Positions 15,035 through 23,777 of a stretch of 53,967 nt of DNA are shown piece by piece. The stretch spans positions 1 to 53,967 of the forward strand of contig CAZKBT010000017.1 in NCBI GenBank assembly GCA_964551305.1, written 5' to 3'. The notes under the pieces are model-generated. The model had not been told where the DNA came from and ran no database searches. It saw only the letters and a program-made list of their open reading frames with translations. A program made the translations under genes and the position numbers. How positions within the stretch are numbered: the stretch's first letter is position 1; each line of letters opens with the position of its first letter. This DNA comes from JBAZDC01 sp041654595. GTDB lineage: Bacteria; Pseudomonadota; Gammaproteobacteria; Burkholderiales; Burkholderiaceae_B.

Positions 15035-15492
15035 TGAGCCGCTATCGTCGAGTCAATATGGACGGGCAGTCGCTTTACAAGACTGAGACCCGCGTCGCCG
15101 CAGCAAACATTCTGCCCGGCACCTTCGCTGTCATAGATGGCGACAACGAGTTCGCCCAGGCTGCTGAAACCGTCGGACGCCTGTACGTGATCGAGTGCGC
15201 ATATCACCAAGGCCTTGGCATTCGTGATGCCGTTCCGGCCGGCGACTCAGCCGTTGGCAACTACGTCGAGGAAGGTCGGGAACTGGCGATTCTTTGCCCG
15301 GCCGGTACCTACGCCAAAGACACGCCCATCAAGCTGGGGGCAAGTGGCCGGGGCGCCATCGCCACCGACGACACTGACACCGTGCTGGGCTACAGCCAAG
15401 ACGATGCCGTGATCGCCAGCGGGCAAACCGATTTCATCCGCATTCGCTTGCGCGTCGGCACAGTTGCCGCCGGTGATGCTGGCGGCGACTAA
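15034..15492 (+). CDS. capsid decoration-like structural protein
   Basis: This 152-residue protein is strand-rich and sits between the protease/scaffold and major capsid genes, the usual slot for a decoration or head-stabilising protein. It has YVEEGRELAILCPAGTYAKD and DFIRIRLRVGTVAAGDAGGD, beta-rich segments like those of trimeric decoration proteins. The N-terminus MSRYRRVNMDGQ is conserved-looking in phage structural proteins of this length. Identity is from context and composition. Confidence 0.65.
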   Translation: MSRYRRVNMDGQSLYKTETRVAAANILPGTFAVIDGDNEFAQAAETVGRLYVIECAYHQGLGIRDAVPAGDSAVGNYVEEGRELAILCPAGTYAKDTPIKLGASGRGAIATDDTDTVLGYSQDDAVIASGQTDFIRIRLRVGTVAAGDAGGD

Positions 15493-15509
15493 GCCAAGGA
15501 GAACACAAC

Positions 15510-16601
15510 ATGTTTTTTACCCCCGAAACCCTGGCGGCAAATAGCCGCCTGCGCGGCCATTGGAACGAACTATGGGCAAACCGCAATATCTGGAATCGCC
15601 AGAATGCGGCCATGATAGAAGCCAACCGCGCCGTTATGACGCCGGAAATGCTGGCGGCGAATGCCGTTGACGGATATGGTCGCGACTTCTGGGCCGAGAT
15701 CGACCGTCAGGTTATCCAAATGCGCGACCAGGAGACCGGCATGGAGATCGTCAATGATCTGCTGACCGTCCAGACCGTGCTGCCAATTGGCAAGACCGCC
15801 AAGCTGTACAACGTCTCCGGCGACATCGCTGATGACGTTTCGATCAGCATGGACGGCCAGCCGCCCTACAGCTTCGACCACACCGAGTACGACTCTGACG
15901 GCGACCCCATTCCGGTGTTCACTGCCGGGTATGGCGTCAACTGGCGTCATGCTGCTGGCTTGCAAACCGTCGGCATTGACCTAGTGCTGGATAGCCAGGC
16001 GGCCAAGATGCGCAAATTCCACAAGCGCCTGGTGTCTTACGTGTTGGACGGCGACGCCACCATTCAGGTGCAGAGCTACCCGGCCCAGGGCCTGCGGAAC
16101 CACCGCAACACCATCAAGATCAATCTGGGAAGCGGCTCGGGCGGGGCGAATATCAACCTGACCACGGCCAGCCAGACAGAAATCGCCACGTTCTTTACCT
16201 CTGGCGCGTTCGGCCAGGCGGCTCGCGATAACTTCGTGGCGGCTTACGATGTTCTTTGGGTGTCGCCACAAATCATGGCCAACCTGATGAAGCCCGCAAC
16301 CGTTGCTATCGGCGGCTCGACGCTTCTGGCGGGCGGAACAGTGCTGCAGCTTATCACTCAGTACATTCCGGCTGGGTCGATTCGTCAGACGTTCGCGCTG
16401 TCGGGCAACGAGTTCATTGCATATCAGCGCCGCCAGGATGTCGTGTCTCCCCTGGTAGGCATGGCAACCGGAGTTGTTCCTCTGCCGCGCCCCATGCCTC
16501 AGTCCAACTACAACTACCAGATCATGGCTGCCATGGGTCTGCAAGTGAAGAAAGACGGCGAGGGCAAGTCGGGCGTGATCTACGGCGCCAATCTGGCGTA
16601 A
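15510..16601 (+). CDS. major capsid protein
   Basis: This 363-residue protein is the probable HK97-fold major capsid protein of the DUF6260 type. It has an alpha-helical start rich in Asn/Trp (ELWANRNIWNRQNAAM), VVNDLLTVQTVLPIGKTAKL-like strands after residue 80 and the repeated beta segments to YGANLA. An AAGGAG site precedes ATG 15510. No scaffold delta domain is needed at its start because the preceding gene provides one. Confidence 0.82.
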   Translation: MFFTPETLAANSRLRGHWNELWANRNIWNRQNAAMIEANRAVMTPEMLAANAVDGYGRDFWAEIDRQVIQMRDQETGMEIVNDLLTVQTVLPIGKTAKLYNVSGDIADDVSISMDGQPPYSFDHTEYDSDGDPIPVFTAGYGVNWRHAAGLQTVGIDLVLDSQAAKMRKFHKRLVSYVLDGDATIQVQSYPAQGLRNHRNTIKINLGSGSGGANINLTTASQTEIATFFTSGAFGQAARDNFVAAYDVLWVSPQIMANLMKPATVAIGGSTLLAGGTVLQLITQYIPAGSIRQTFALSGNEFIAYQRRQDVVSPLVGMATGVVPLPRPMPQSNYNYQIMAAMGLQVKKDGEGKSGVIYGANLA

Positions 16602-16611
16602 GGGGAACGAC

Positions 16612-16902
16612 ATGGCAAAGTACGAAGTCATTCGCCCCTGGCATGGCGTCAGCCGTGGCGACGTTGTGGAGCTGAAACAGCTTCACCCCGCCCTGAAAGC
16701 CAACGTGCGCCCTCTGCGTGGCCAAGCCGCTGAACTGGTTCCGGCCACGCCCAGCGCGTCAGCCAGCGGGAAGAAGCCCACCAAGGGCGAGATCGCCAAG
16801 CGCCTGAAGGAGCTTGAAATCGGCTTCGACGGTCGCAAGAACGCCGAAGAGCTCGCCGAGTTGCTTCCCGACGGCGACCCGCTGAAACCCGCAACCGAGT
16901 AA
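16612..16902 (+). CDS. HeH/LEM-like head protein
   Basis: This 96-residue protein starts with a strand-rich domain (YEVIRPWHGVSRGDVVEL) and, after a Ser/Ala linker, has KPTKGEIAKRLKELEIG and AEELAELLPDG, a helix-extended-loop-helix (HeH/LEM-like) pattern seen in small capsid-linked proteins. GGGGAACGAC precedes ATG 16612. It is followed at once by a terminator, so it closes the head-shell segment. The role (head completion or packaging accessory) is inferred. Confidence 0.65.
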   Translation: MAKYEVIRPWHGVSRGDVVELKQLHPALKANVRPLRGQAAELVPATPSASASGKKPTKGEIAKRLKELEIGFDGRKNAEELAELLPDGDPLKPATE

Positions 16903-16923
16903 GCCGCCCCGAGCGGCTTTTTT
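16901..16923 (+). terminator. internal terminator after the capsid genes
   Basis: AAGCCGC (16901-16907) pairs with GCGGCTT (16913-16919), followed by T residues to 16923; it overlaps the stop of the HeH-like gene. A second hairpin without a T-run follows at 16925-16950 (ACGCCCTG with CAGGGCGT). Internal terminators here would lower tail-gene expression relative to capsid, or be read through by an antiterminated polymerase. Confidence 0.8.
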
Positions 16924-16970
16924 AACGCCCTGTCATTCGTGGCAGGGCGTCCCTATTTCTGGAATCAGAC

Positions 16971-17369
16971 ATGATCACAGTCGAACAGGCCCGCGAGTAT
17001 CTGGACACCGTCGGCGTCAACCTGCCTGATTTCTTGCTGTCTGCGCTCGTGGGGCAGGTCAATACCATCAACGACTGCCTGGAAGAGCACTACGCGCCTG
17101 CTGTGGCGCTTCTCATCCAGTGCTATTTGCTGGGTTTGATGGGGCTGGCGCAGGGCGACAAGTATGTGTCGAGCCAGACCGCGCCATCAGGTGCGTCGCA
17201 GTCCTTCCGTTACATGGTTTTCGCTGACCGATGGCGTGCGCTGTTGGGGCTTCTGCGAGGCTTGGACGTTCATGGTTGCGCGACTGGACTCATACCGCCC
17301 GACCCGACGGCACTTGCGCATGGCGGTATTTGGATCGGCAAGGGCGGCAAATTTGCCTGCGATAAATAG
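16971..17369 (+). CDS. head-tail connector protein (DUF7370-like)
   Basis: This 132-residue protein has the helical bundle profile of head-completion or adaptor proteins: VEQAREYLDTVGVNLPDFLLSA ... NDCLEEHY ... ALLIQCYLLGL. Its place right after the capsid block fits an adaptor that docks under the portal. Four cysteines are present but unpaired by obvious motif. ATG 16971 lies 20 bases beyond the second hairpin, with no strong ribosome site. Confidence 0.65.
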   Translation: MITVEQAREYLDTVGVNLPDFLLSALVGQVNTINDCLEEHYAPAVALLIQCYLLGLMGLAQGDKYVSSQTAPSGASQSFRYMVFADRWRALLGLLRGLDVHGCATGLIPPDPTALAHGGIWIGKGGKFACDK

Positions 17370-17378
17370 GGGCGAGCT

Positions 17379-17699
17379 TTGTCAAACATAGCCAACTGGT
17401 CATACAAAAACACTGCCAAGGTCAGACCCTTCATCAGCATGAGCGAGTGGGGCGGGGCGACCTACGGCGAGGAATACGAGATCGCCTGCAATTGGATCGC
17501 CGAGGCCTCACAGGCCCGCGATAACAGCGGTGCCGAGTTTGTCGGCAGGCACACGATATATACCGAGGATGCGCGACCAAAGTACCTGGACATGATCCAA
17601 CTTGGTGGCGCTGGCGAGTGGGAGGAAATCCGTTCAAGGACGTCCTGGGATATGGCCATGTTCAACGACACGATGGATTTTAAATTGGTGACGGGGTGA
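17379..17699 (+). CDS. head-tail joining protein
   Basis: This 106-residue protein uses a TTG start at 17379 behind GGGGCGAGC, a sound ribosome site. It is Trp- and Asp-rich (SMSEWGGATYGEEYEIACNW), strand-dominated, and sits between the connector and the gp10-like gene where a head-closure or stopper protein is expected. No catalytic motif. Identity rests on size and order. Confidence 0.6.
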   Translation: MSNIANWSYKNTAKVRPFISMSEWGGATYGEEYEIACNWIAEASQARDNSGAEFVGRHTIYTEDARPKYLDMIQLGGAGEWEEIRSRTSWDMAMFNDTMDFKLVTG

Positions 17700-17702
17700 T
17701 CT

Positions 17703-18140
17703 ATGCCTGTTCGTGGGATAGAGCGCGTCAAGGCGAATTTCCGTCTCAAGGTGAAAGACATCGACGGAAGGCGCACTGACAAGGCCATTTATGCCGTCTT
17801 GAGCCAAGGTGCGGCTATATCGGACACGATGACGCCCGTCGACACCAGCACACTGATCAACAGCCGCTACGCGCCGCAGATCAGCCAGCAGAGTGGCAAA
17901 ACGGTCGGCCAGGTTGGCTACACGGCCAGTTACGCGGGAGCCGTCCATGACGCGTCGGGTAAGTTGAAAGGCCAGCCTCGCGCAGACTTTGGCAAGACGC
18001 GGGCGGGCGTTGCGTTCGGCGGCGGAACGGGCGTGGGAAATTACTGGGATCCGAACGCCGAGCCGCAGTTCCTCACCAAAGGCTTTGAAGAAATAAAGCC
18101 GTCCGTCCCAGCGATCCTGAAGGCTGCATATGCTCGTTGA
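17703..18140 (+). CDS. HK97 gp10-like neck/tail protein
   Basis: This 145-residue protein resembles the HK97 gp10 family of tail-completion proteins. Typical elements are the N-terminal helix RVKANFRLKVKDI, the sequence TPVDTSTLINSRYAPQIS and the aromatic GYTASYAGAVHDA, then a C-terminal helix. It probably caps the tail tube at the neck. Its end overlaps the next start by about ten bases. Confidence 0.72.
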   Translation: MPVRGIERVKANFRLKVKDIDGRRTDKAIYAVLSQGAAISDTMTPVDTSTLINSRYAPQISQQSGKTVGQVGYTASYAGAVHDASGKLKGQPRADFGKTRAGVAFGGGTGVGNYWDPNAEPQFLTKGFEEIKPSVPAILKAAYAR

Positions 18141-18495
18141 ATTTCGTGAGTGGGTCGGCACGGTCATTACTGGCTATGTCTTCGCCTACGGCCAATGGGT
18201 CGAGGCTTCGGCGATTGATAGCAATTGGTATTGCGTCGTTCAAGCTGCTGGCGGGCCTGTGCCTGTGGTGGACACGCGTTATCCGCGTTTTCGTGTGATT
18301 CTGCTGGGGCGCCGCAACCATCGGGAAGACGCCCAACAATTGATTGATGCCGCCAACGTGCTGATCTTGGCGGGCATGGGAGATTCACTGCCCTGCGGGG
18401 CGGCGAATGTACGGGCGATGGGCGAGCCGTCCGGACCTGGATACACAACCGAGAACCGGGCCTGGATACAGGTCGATTTTGAAGTGATTTTTTAA
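18130..18495 (+). CDS. tail terminator-like protein
   Basis: This 121-residue protein sits between the gp10-like and tail tube genes, where the tail terminator (lambda gpU position) is encoded. It has an N-terminal helix, then strands (VVDTRYPRFRVILLGRRN) and a helix DAQQLIDAANVLILAG, consistent with the small alpha/beta terminator fold. ATG 18130 lies inside the preceding gene's last codons. Confidence 0.65.
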   Translation: MLVEFREWVGTVITGYVFAYGQWVEASAIDSNWYCVVQAAGGPVPVVDTRYPRFRVILLGRRNHREDAQQLIDAANVLILAGMGDSLPCGAANVRAMGEPSGPGYTTENRAWIQVDFEVIF

Positions 18496-18505
18496 GGAGG
18501 CCAAC

Positions 18506-19249
18506 ATGGCTTGCGAGAAACAGAAGTTTGTCGGGCGCGATGTCGTCATGGAGTATTTCATTGGCTGCGGCGACGAATTGCCGGGCGCCAATGATTGGAA
18601 GCGGTTCGGCTCGATGCGAACCAAGGAGTTCACGCTCGAATGGGAAACCACTGACGCTACGGCCGATGATTCTATCGGCGCCCTGCGCGAGAACCTGGCG
18701 ACGTTCCAGACGCTTTCTATTTCCGGCGACGGCGTTGTGAAGGCCGCTGGCTCTGGGGCGGCGAACCTGATCGAGTTGACCAAGCACGTCGCCAACCCTG
18801 CGGCCACCAGCGGCCAGCCTGTCGCCTGGGTGCGTATGACGTTCCCCGATCTGACCTTCACAGCCTTCATGATCGTCACGAACATGAGCCGTTCGGCTCC
18901 GTTCGATGATGTGGTGACCTACAGCTTCGAGGCCTCAGCTACCGCCAGCGACTTCGGCCTGATCGTCGAAGATACGCCCAATCCTGATGCGGTCATTACT
19001 GGCGTGTCTGTGGTCCCCGCTACGCTGAGTCTTGATGTGGGCGACACCTACGATATCGAGGCGGTTGTCCTGCCCACGAATGCGCCTCAGGGAGTGACGT
19101 GGACCAGCAACGAGCCGACCGAAGTGTCGGTCAATGCGTACACGGGTGTCGTGACGGCTCTGACGGCCACGGCGACGACCGCGACCATCACTGCCACGAG
19201 CACGTCTGACAACACCAAGTCGGGCACGTGCGTGGTGACGGTGGCCTAA
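18506..19249 (+). CDS. tail tube protein with Ig-like domain
   Basis: This 247-residue major tail protein has two parts. The N-terminal ~155 residues are the tube domain (FVGRDVVMEYFIGCG, RTKEFTLEWETTDATADDS). From about 165, SVVPATLSLDVGDTYDIEAVV and TWTSNEPTEVSVNAYTGVV mark a bacterial Ig-like Big_2 domain, as on lambda gpV, which decorates the tail exterior. AAGGAGGCC precedes ATG 18506. The last four bases overlap the end of the opposite-strand gene. Confidence 0.85.
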   Translation: MACEKQKFVGRDVVMEYFIGCGDELPGANDWKRFGSMRTKEFTLEWETTDATADDSIGALRENLATFQTLSISGDGVVKAAGSGAANLIELTKHVANPAATSGQPVAWVRMTFPDLTFTAFMIVTNMSRSAPFDDVVTYSFEASATASDFGLIVEDTPNPDAVITGVSVVPATLSLDVGDTYDIEAVVLPTNAPQGVTWTSNEPTEVSVNAYTGVVTALTATATTATITATSTSDNTKSGTCVVTVA

Positions 19250-19884
19250 GCCTCAACCCGGTACGTGGCGACCCCCGCTTTCTTAAGATTGCCGGGGTCG
19301 AAGCGGGGGCATATCCAGCACCCATGATTCACGGCAGCCGCCTGTACCTGGCTGCGCAGGCTCGCAGGGTGATCGGCCTCGAACTTCATGTCGTGGCTGA
19401 GCAGACGACAGGGAAAGACATATCGGTCGATCTCAACCGGTCTCGTTGTATCGACGTACTCGACCGAAATATGCATCGAGAACGACTTGACCGGCACAAA
19501 GCTGGGGTCGTCGATCATCGTAAAGCAATGCGAGGTCGAGTCCTCGCAGCGACAGGATGTCAGGTAGCAGCGCAGGATCTCGACCAACGTCCATTTGTTG
19601 CGGACCTGATCGCCTTTGCTGAACGTGAAAACGCCTTTCCAGCCGCTCACGATGTCCAGTAGAGCCAGCGCAAGGCGAGCGTCGGTCTCTGTGGGAGCGA
19701 ATCCAGCAACGTGCATGGGCGTGCCACCGAAGGGAATGACCTCATATCGGCCCGCCTGCTGAGCCAATTCTAGCGCGGCGGGGAATTGCTTTGAGGTGCT
19801 TTTATGAAAGGCGACGACAACCATCCATTGAGCCGGATCGAAGGCTGATTCGATGGTGTGGGCAGTGGAAACAAGTGAGTCCAT
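19246..19884 (-). CDS. leftward hypothetical protein in the tail cluster (moron)
   Basis: This 212-residue protein is coded against the tail operon. The N-terminal half (STAHTIESAFDPAQWMVVVAF ... YEVIPFGGTPMHVAGF) looks alpha/beta; the middle holds a Cys-rich stretch (CYLTSCRCEDSTSHC) and there is a further pair in CWIC. I recognise no family. Its start is five bases from the start of the divergent chaperone gene, so any promoter lies inside that gene. A single gene running backwards between tail tube and chaperone genes is unusual and suggests a moron expressed in the lysogen. Confidence 0.6.
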   Translation of the reverse strand: MDSLVSTAHTIESAFDPAQWMVVVAFHKSTSKQFPAALELAQQAGRYEVIPFGGTPMHVAGFAPTETDARLALALLDIVSGWKGVFTFSKGDQVRNKWTLVEILRCYLTSCRCEDSTSHCFTMIDDPSFVPVKSFSMHISVEYVDTTRPVEIDRYVFPCRLLSHDMKFEADHPASLRSQVQAAAVNHGCWICPRFDPGNLKKAGVATYRVEA

Positions 19885-19889
19885 AAGCG

Positions 19890-20498
19890 ATGGTTTTAAC
19901 TCAAATTGGCGAAATCGGCATCAGTTTTGAGGGCCGCGAGTACAAGTTGCGCCCGTCTCTTTACGCCATGACGCAGATTGGCGAGCCGGTGGAGATCGTC
20001 AGGGTGTATGCCAGCGTGATGTCGGAAGAGCCACACGCCGAGCAGTTTGACGATGCCCTGGCCGTGATCTACGCCTGCTCAGAGGACGATCTTGCCGAAC
20101 TTTATGGCGGCCACGAGGCCACCGAGGGCGGGCTGAAGTACGCGCCCGGTTCGGCCCCGGTTGAACATGTGCTGCCCCTGGCCCGCTGCTTGATGAAGCA
20201 CGGAATCACCGGAGCATTGCCCGAGCTGCCGCGTAAAGCCGGCCAAGATCCGGAGTTCGTGAAAGAGTTCGATGCTAGGGCCCATGTATCCCTGGCTATC
20301 GCCCATTTGGGCATGTCCAGCGCTGAGGCTTGGCAGATGACCATGACCGAATTGGTTGGGGCGTTACGCGCTAAGTTCCCGCAGATTGAGAGTAACACGC
20401 CTGGGGCGAGAGCGCCGACGGCCGACGAGCATAACGCGACTATGGAATGGTACGAGCGAGTGGAACAGGCCCGCAAGCGGAAACAAGGGACCCGCTAG
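19890..20498 (+). CDS. tail assembly chaperone (DUF6246-like)
   Basis: This 202-residue protein precedes the tape measure gene and resembles DUF6246-type tail assembly chaperones: ISFEGREYKLRPSLYAMTQIG at the start, AHVSLAIAHLGMSSAEAWQMT in the middle and a basic end (ERVEQARKRKQGTR). It would coat the tape measure protein during tail growth. Unlike lambda G/GT, no overlapping second frame follows. The start lacks a clear ribosome site, being close to the divergent gene. Confidence 0.75.
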   Translation: MVLTQIGEIGISFEGREYKLRPSLYAMTQIGEPVEIVRVYASVMSEEPHAEQFDDALAVIYACSEDDLAELYGGHEATEGGLKYAPGSAPVEHVLPLARCLMKHGITGALPELPRKAGQDPEFVKEFDARAHVSLAIAHLGMSSAEAWQMTMTELVGALRAKFPQIESNTPGARAPTADEHNATMEWYERVEQARKRKQGTR

Positions 20499-20537
20499 TT
20501 GCTATCATTTCCGTATTCTTTTGTTACGGAGGCGGGA

Positions 20538-21152
20538 ATGAGATTTTTTCATTTGATCGCGGCGGGCGGTTTGGTCTTGCTGGGCGGCTGCGCAACTAAT
20601 TCTGTTTCGCCATCCTTGTCTGGTATGGATAACGTGGAAATAGGGCCGGGCCCATACGGTTACCAGTATGTGAGCAAGGTGAGCTATCGGTTTGACGGTG
20701 TGGCGGTAAAAGGCGAAGCGTTGCCAATGTGCGTTGTTCAAAACGTGCAAAACAAGTCCGTGACACTGCAAGACTCATCAAGCCGGCAGTTCATGCCTTA
20801 TGTCGGCTACGTTTCCAAAGAATCAGCGCGTGAGGTTGGCGGTGGACAGGTCATTACTTACCTATCCGATGATAAGCGCTTGGTAATGGCTGATGGTGTG
20901 ACGTCTTACCAAACTGGTTCGCTTGTCCCGATCAATCAATCGGTACGCTTTAGCGTTGCATTGAAGGCGTCAGATAACACCCTATCTGCAGTATTCACGA
21001 ATATAGACCAAGCTCAAATGAATACAGGAGCGATCTCGAATGATGGTTATAGCAAGCTTGGCGCATGGTCAGGGATGAATCCTGAACTTGCTATCGGTGA
21101 ATTGAAAATGATAGCCAGCAACATAGCCGACTGCGTAGGAACACAGCAGTAG
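20538..21152 (+). CDS. prophage lipoprotein (moron)
   Basis: This 204-residue protein carries a lipoprotein signal: basic-free MRFFHLIAAGG, then LVLLGGC with the lipidated cysteine at residue 18. The mature part is strand-rich with repeated Ser/Gly segments and no recognised domain. ATG 20538 follows GGAGGCGGG; the longer frame from 20499 is unlikely. It lies between the chaperone and tape measure genes, which are normally adjacent, and has its own terminator (21171-21192). Prophage lipoproteins often alter receptors or exclude phages; that is inferred. Confidence 0.75.
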   Translation: MRFFHLIAAGGLVLLGGCATNSVSPSLSGMDNVEIGPGPYGYQYVSKVSYRFDGVAVKGEALPMCVVQNVQNKSVTLQDSSSRQFMPYVGYVSKESAREVGGGQVITYLSDDKRLVMADGVTSYQTGSLVPINQSVRFSVALKASDNTLSAVFTNIDQAQMNTGAISNDGYSKLGAWSGMNPELAIGELKMIASNIADCVGTQQ

Positions 21153-21170
21153 GCAACTGAACGAAATACA

Positions 21171-21192
21171 AACCCGCTTCGGCGGGTTTTTT
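21171..21192 (+). terminator. terminator of the lipoprotein gene
   Basis: CCCGC (21173-21177) pairs with GCGGG (21182-21186) around a stable TTCG loop, extended by AA-TT, and ends in six T residues. It separates the lipoprotein from the tape measure gene, supporting independent expression of the moron. Confidence 0.85.
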
Positions 21193-21209
21193 ATTGGGCG
21201 CTTGATATG
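21187..21209 (+). repeat. junction repeat copy 1 (before tape measure gene)
   Basis: TTTTTTATTGGGCG, one variable base, then TTGATATG, where the last three bases are the start codon of the tape measure gene. The same 23 bases with one mismatch occur at 27847-27869 before the tail fibre gene. Each copy begins as the T-run of a terminator. Confidence 0.7.
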
Positions 21210-23777
21210 GCTGAATCAGTCGGATCAATCTACTACGAGGTTGAGGCTGACACCAGCAAGCTGGTGAACAGTTCGTCCAGTGTTGATAAGTCACTGGATA
21301 GCATGAGAAAGCGGTTCGCACAGACGGATGGTGCGGCTCGCCAGACGGAGTTGCGCTTAACGAAAACCGCATCAGCAGTGAAAGGATTAGGGCGGCAATC
21401 CGGAGTTGCCAAGGAGGCGATCGCTGCGCTATCCAAGGTGATTGCCGGCTTGGTGTCGATCAGGACGGCTACCACCCTTATTCAGATGGCCGAAGGCTAC
21501 AACGAAATGTCAGAGCGGATTCAGATGGCGACTCGGAGCGCTCAAGAATACCGGATGGTGCAAGGGCGCCTTCTGGCTAATGCCAACGATACTTATCGAT
21601 CGTTGGCCGAAGCGCAGGAGATGTACATCCGAACGGCTGACAGTCTACGTTCGATGGGTTACAGCACGTCCGAGGTGCTGGACATAACAGACTCGATGTC
21701 CTATCTCTTCGTGACCAACGCCGCTAGCGTCGACCGAGCCAACACGGCCATTACTGCGTATACGAAGTCGATCAACAAAGGCAAAGTCGAATCGGTTTCA
21801 TGGGAATCGATCATCGCGGCCGTGCCGTCGATCATCAACGACATTTCCGAGGCAAGCGGGAAATCGGCGGCCGAGATTCGTAAGCTTGGAGCCGAAGGAA
21901 AGCTGACGGCCCAAATGTTGAACGAGGGCCTGCGCAAGTCGTTGGATTCGAACAAGGCTGCGGCTGATGGAATGCAGGTCACCGTCAAAGATGCGCTTGT
22001 AGCGGTGCGCAATAACCTTACGGTTCTGATCGGAGAGGCAAACAAGGCCTCGGGGACGACGGATGGCCTGGCCCAATCGATAAATAGGGTCGCCGAGGCT
22101 ATCCAGAACTCGGATATCGACACTCTAGTGCGAGAGCTCGACGCTATAAATGACATGATATCGATGGTCGGTGACGGGTTCTCTAGCTTGGCCGATCTGG
22201 TTGAGAGCGCCGCTCAGAATATGGGGGCAAGTATCGATCGATCATTTTCCTCCATGGCGCTGACTACAGCCAAAGAGGTGGATGGGATATCAAAGGTATT
22301 CCGAGGCACGGCCGGAGCTATCGGGGCTGTGTGGGAGGCTCTGGCAAATAACATTCCGGCTTTCTTTTCGAATGCATGGAATGAGGTCAAGAAAGACGCG
22401 GCGAGCTTTGTTAATGGCCTGGCTGACATGATAAATGTTCCATTGCGGGCGTTGGGGCGTCAGGGTATTGGCCATGTCAGCTTCAGCGCCGACGGTATCC
22501 GGGCAATGCGAGACCTGACGGAGGCGGCTCGTGATGGGTGGAGCGAGGCCGCCCAAGGAATCGGGTACTACGATGAAATGCTCGCGAAGATCGGTGATCG
22601 CGCCATATGGCGTTCCGTCTCCAAGTGGTCCGAAGAGTATGCCGAAGCGATAGACGACGCGACGAAAAGCACTAGGCAACTAGTAGATGAAGCAGGGAAA
22701 GGGTCTAAAAAGCTGCAGAAAGCCATCGAGGCGAATCGCAAGGTTATCGATGGTTTAGCGCAAAGTCTATATGAAGCTGGGTTAAGCGGTGAGGCTCTGG
22801 CGGTAGCAAAAGCTCGCGCCAGCCTAAACGAGTTTGCCACAGCGGATGAGGTTAAACAGGTCGAGGATCTCGCGCGCGCAATAAACCTAGCTCAAGAAGC
22901 GGCGACAAAGCGCCAGAAATTCGGTACTGGGGTCGAGGCGGATAAACACATCTTGGGTAGCGCCTCTCCGCTATCAGGAGGTGTGTTTGACGATCAGTAT
23001 GCGCGGTACGAGGCGGAGGCGCAGTCTGAGCAAGAGCGCTATGCCGCTCAACTAGAACGGCTCAAGCTGGCTCGAGAACTTCAGATTGAAACTCAACGCA
23101 GTTATGACGATCTAGAGGCCCAGGCAGCGCAGCAGCATGCGGATCGCATGGCCCAGATTGATCAAGCCAAGAACTCGGTGATGCTTGCTTCGGCAAGCAA
23201 TGCCTTCGGCGCCCTGGCGGACATTATGCGCCAGTCCAAGGGTGAGCAGTCCGGAATATACAGGGCTATGTTTGCGGCATCGAAAGCATTTGCCGTGGCG
23301 GATGCCACTGTTAATGCCTGGTCGGCAATATCCAAAGCATGGAACTCTGCCCCTTTTCCGGCGAACTTGCCTGCGGTGGCGGCAACTACTCCAGCTGTGA
23401 TGTCCGTTATCTCCTCCATACAAGGGGCGAACTACAGCGGCCGCCAATACGGTGGCGGCGTAGGTGCTGGCAAGATGTACCGCATTAATGAAACCGGCGC
23501 GCCTGAAGTGTTAAACGCGGCCAACGGCCAGCAGTTCCTGCTGCCGAATGCCCGCGGCGAGGTGGTGAGCAACAAGGACGCGGCGCGAGTTGCCGGGTCG
23601 GCGGTCAATGTTTCATTCACCGTGATCGAGGACCCGGAGCGGGGCGGCCAAGTTGAGCGATCCACAGTGGACAATGGCGATGAAAGCATCAGTTATTTCG
23701 TTGCGGATATTCGCGGCGGTGGCCGGGGATCGCGAGCCCTCGAGCAAACGTATGGCCTTCAACGGAGGGGAAGTTGA
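21207..23777 (+). CDS. tape measure protein
   Basis: This 856-residue protein sets tail length. The N-terminal part has the usual tape-measure domain (ALSKVIAGLVSIRTATTLIQ, EMSERIQMATRSAQEYRMVQ, then YLFVTNAASVDRANTAI), with long helical stretches and predicted coiled coil across about 240-700. The last ~150 residues are Gly-rich and end RGSRALEQTYGLQRRGS. At about 1.5 angstroms per residue, a tail near 130 nm is expected (a rule of thumb). The gene follows the terminator/repeat junction and ends over the next start. Confidence 0.9.
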   Translation: MAESVGSIYYEVEADTSKLVNSSSSVDKSLDSMRKRFAQTDGAARQTELRLTKTASAVKGLGRQSGVAKEAIAALSKVIAGLVSIRTATTLIQMAEGYNEMSERIQMATRSAQEYRMVQGRLLANANDTYRSLAEAQEMYIRTADSLRSMGYSTSEVLDITDSMSYLFVTNAASVDRANTAITAYTKSINKGKVESVSWESIIAAVPSIINDISEASGKSAAEIRKLGAEGKLTAQMLNEGLRKSLDSNKAAADGMQVTVKDALVAVRNNLTVLIGEANKASGTTDGLAQSINRVAEAIQNSDIDTLVRELDAINDMISMVGDGFSSLADLVESAAQNMGASIDRSFSSMALTTAKEVDGISKVFRGTAGAIGAVWEALANNIPAFFSNAWNEVKKDAASFVNGLADMINVPLRALGRQGIGHVSFSADGIRAMRDLTEAARDGWSEAAQGIGYYDEMLAKIGDRAIWRSVSKWSEEYAEAIDDATKSTRQLVDEAGKGSKKLQKAIEANRKVIDGLAQSLYEAGLSGEALAVAKARASLNEFATADEVKQVEDLARAINLAQEAATKRQKFGTGVEADKHILGSASPLSGGVFDDQYARYEAEAQSEQERYAAQLERLKLARELQIETQRSYDDLEAQAAQQHADRMAQIDQAKNSVMLASASNAFGALADIMRQSKGEQSGIYRAMFAASKAFAVADATVNAWSAISKAWNSAPFPANLPAVAATTPAVMSVISSIQGANYSGRQYGGGVGAGKMYRINETGAPEVLNAANGQQFLLPNARGEVVSNKDAARVAGSAVNVSFTVIEDPERGGQVERSTVDNGDESISYFVADIRGGGRGSRALEQTYGLQRRGS

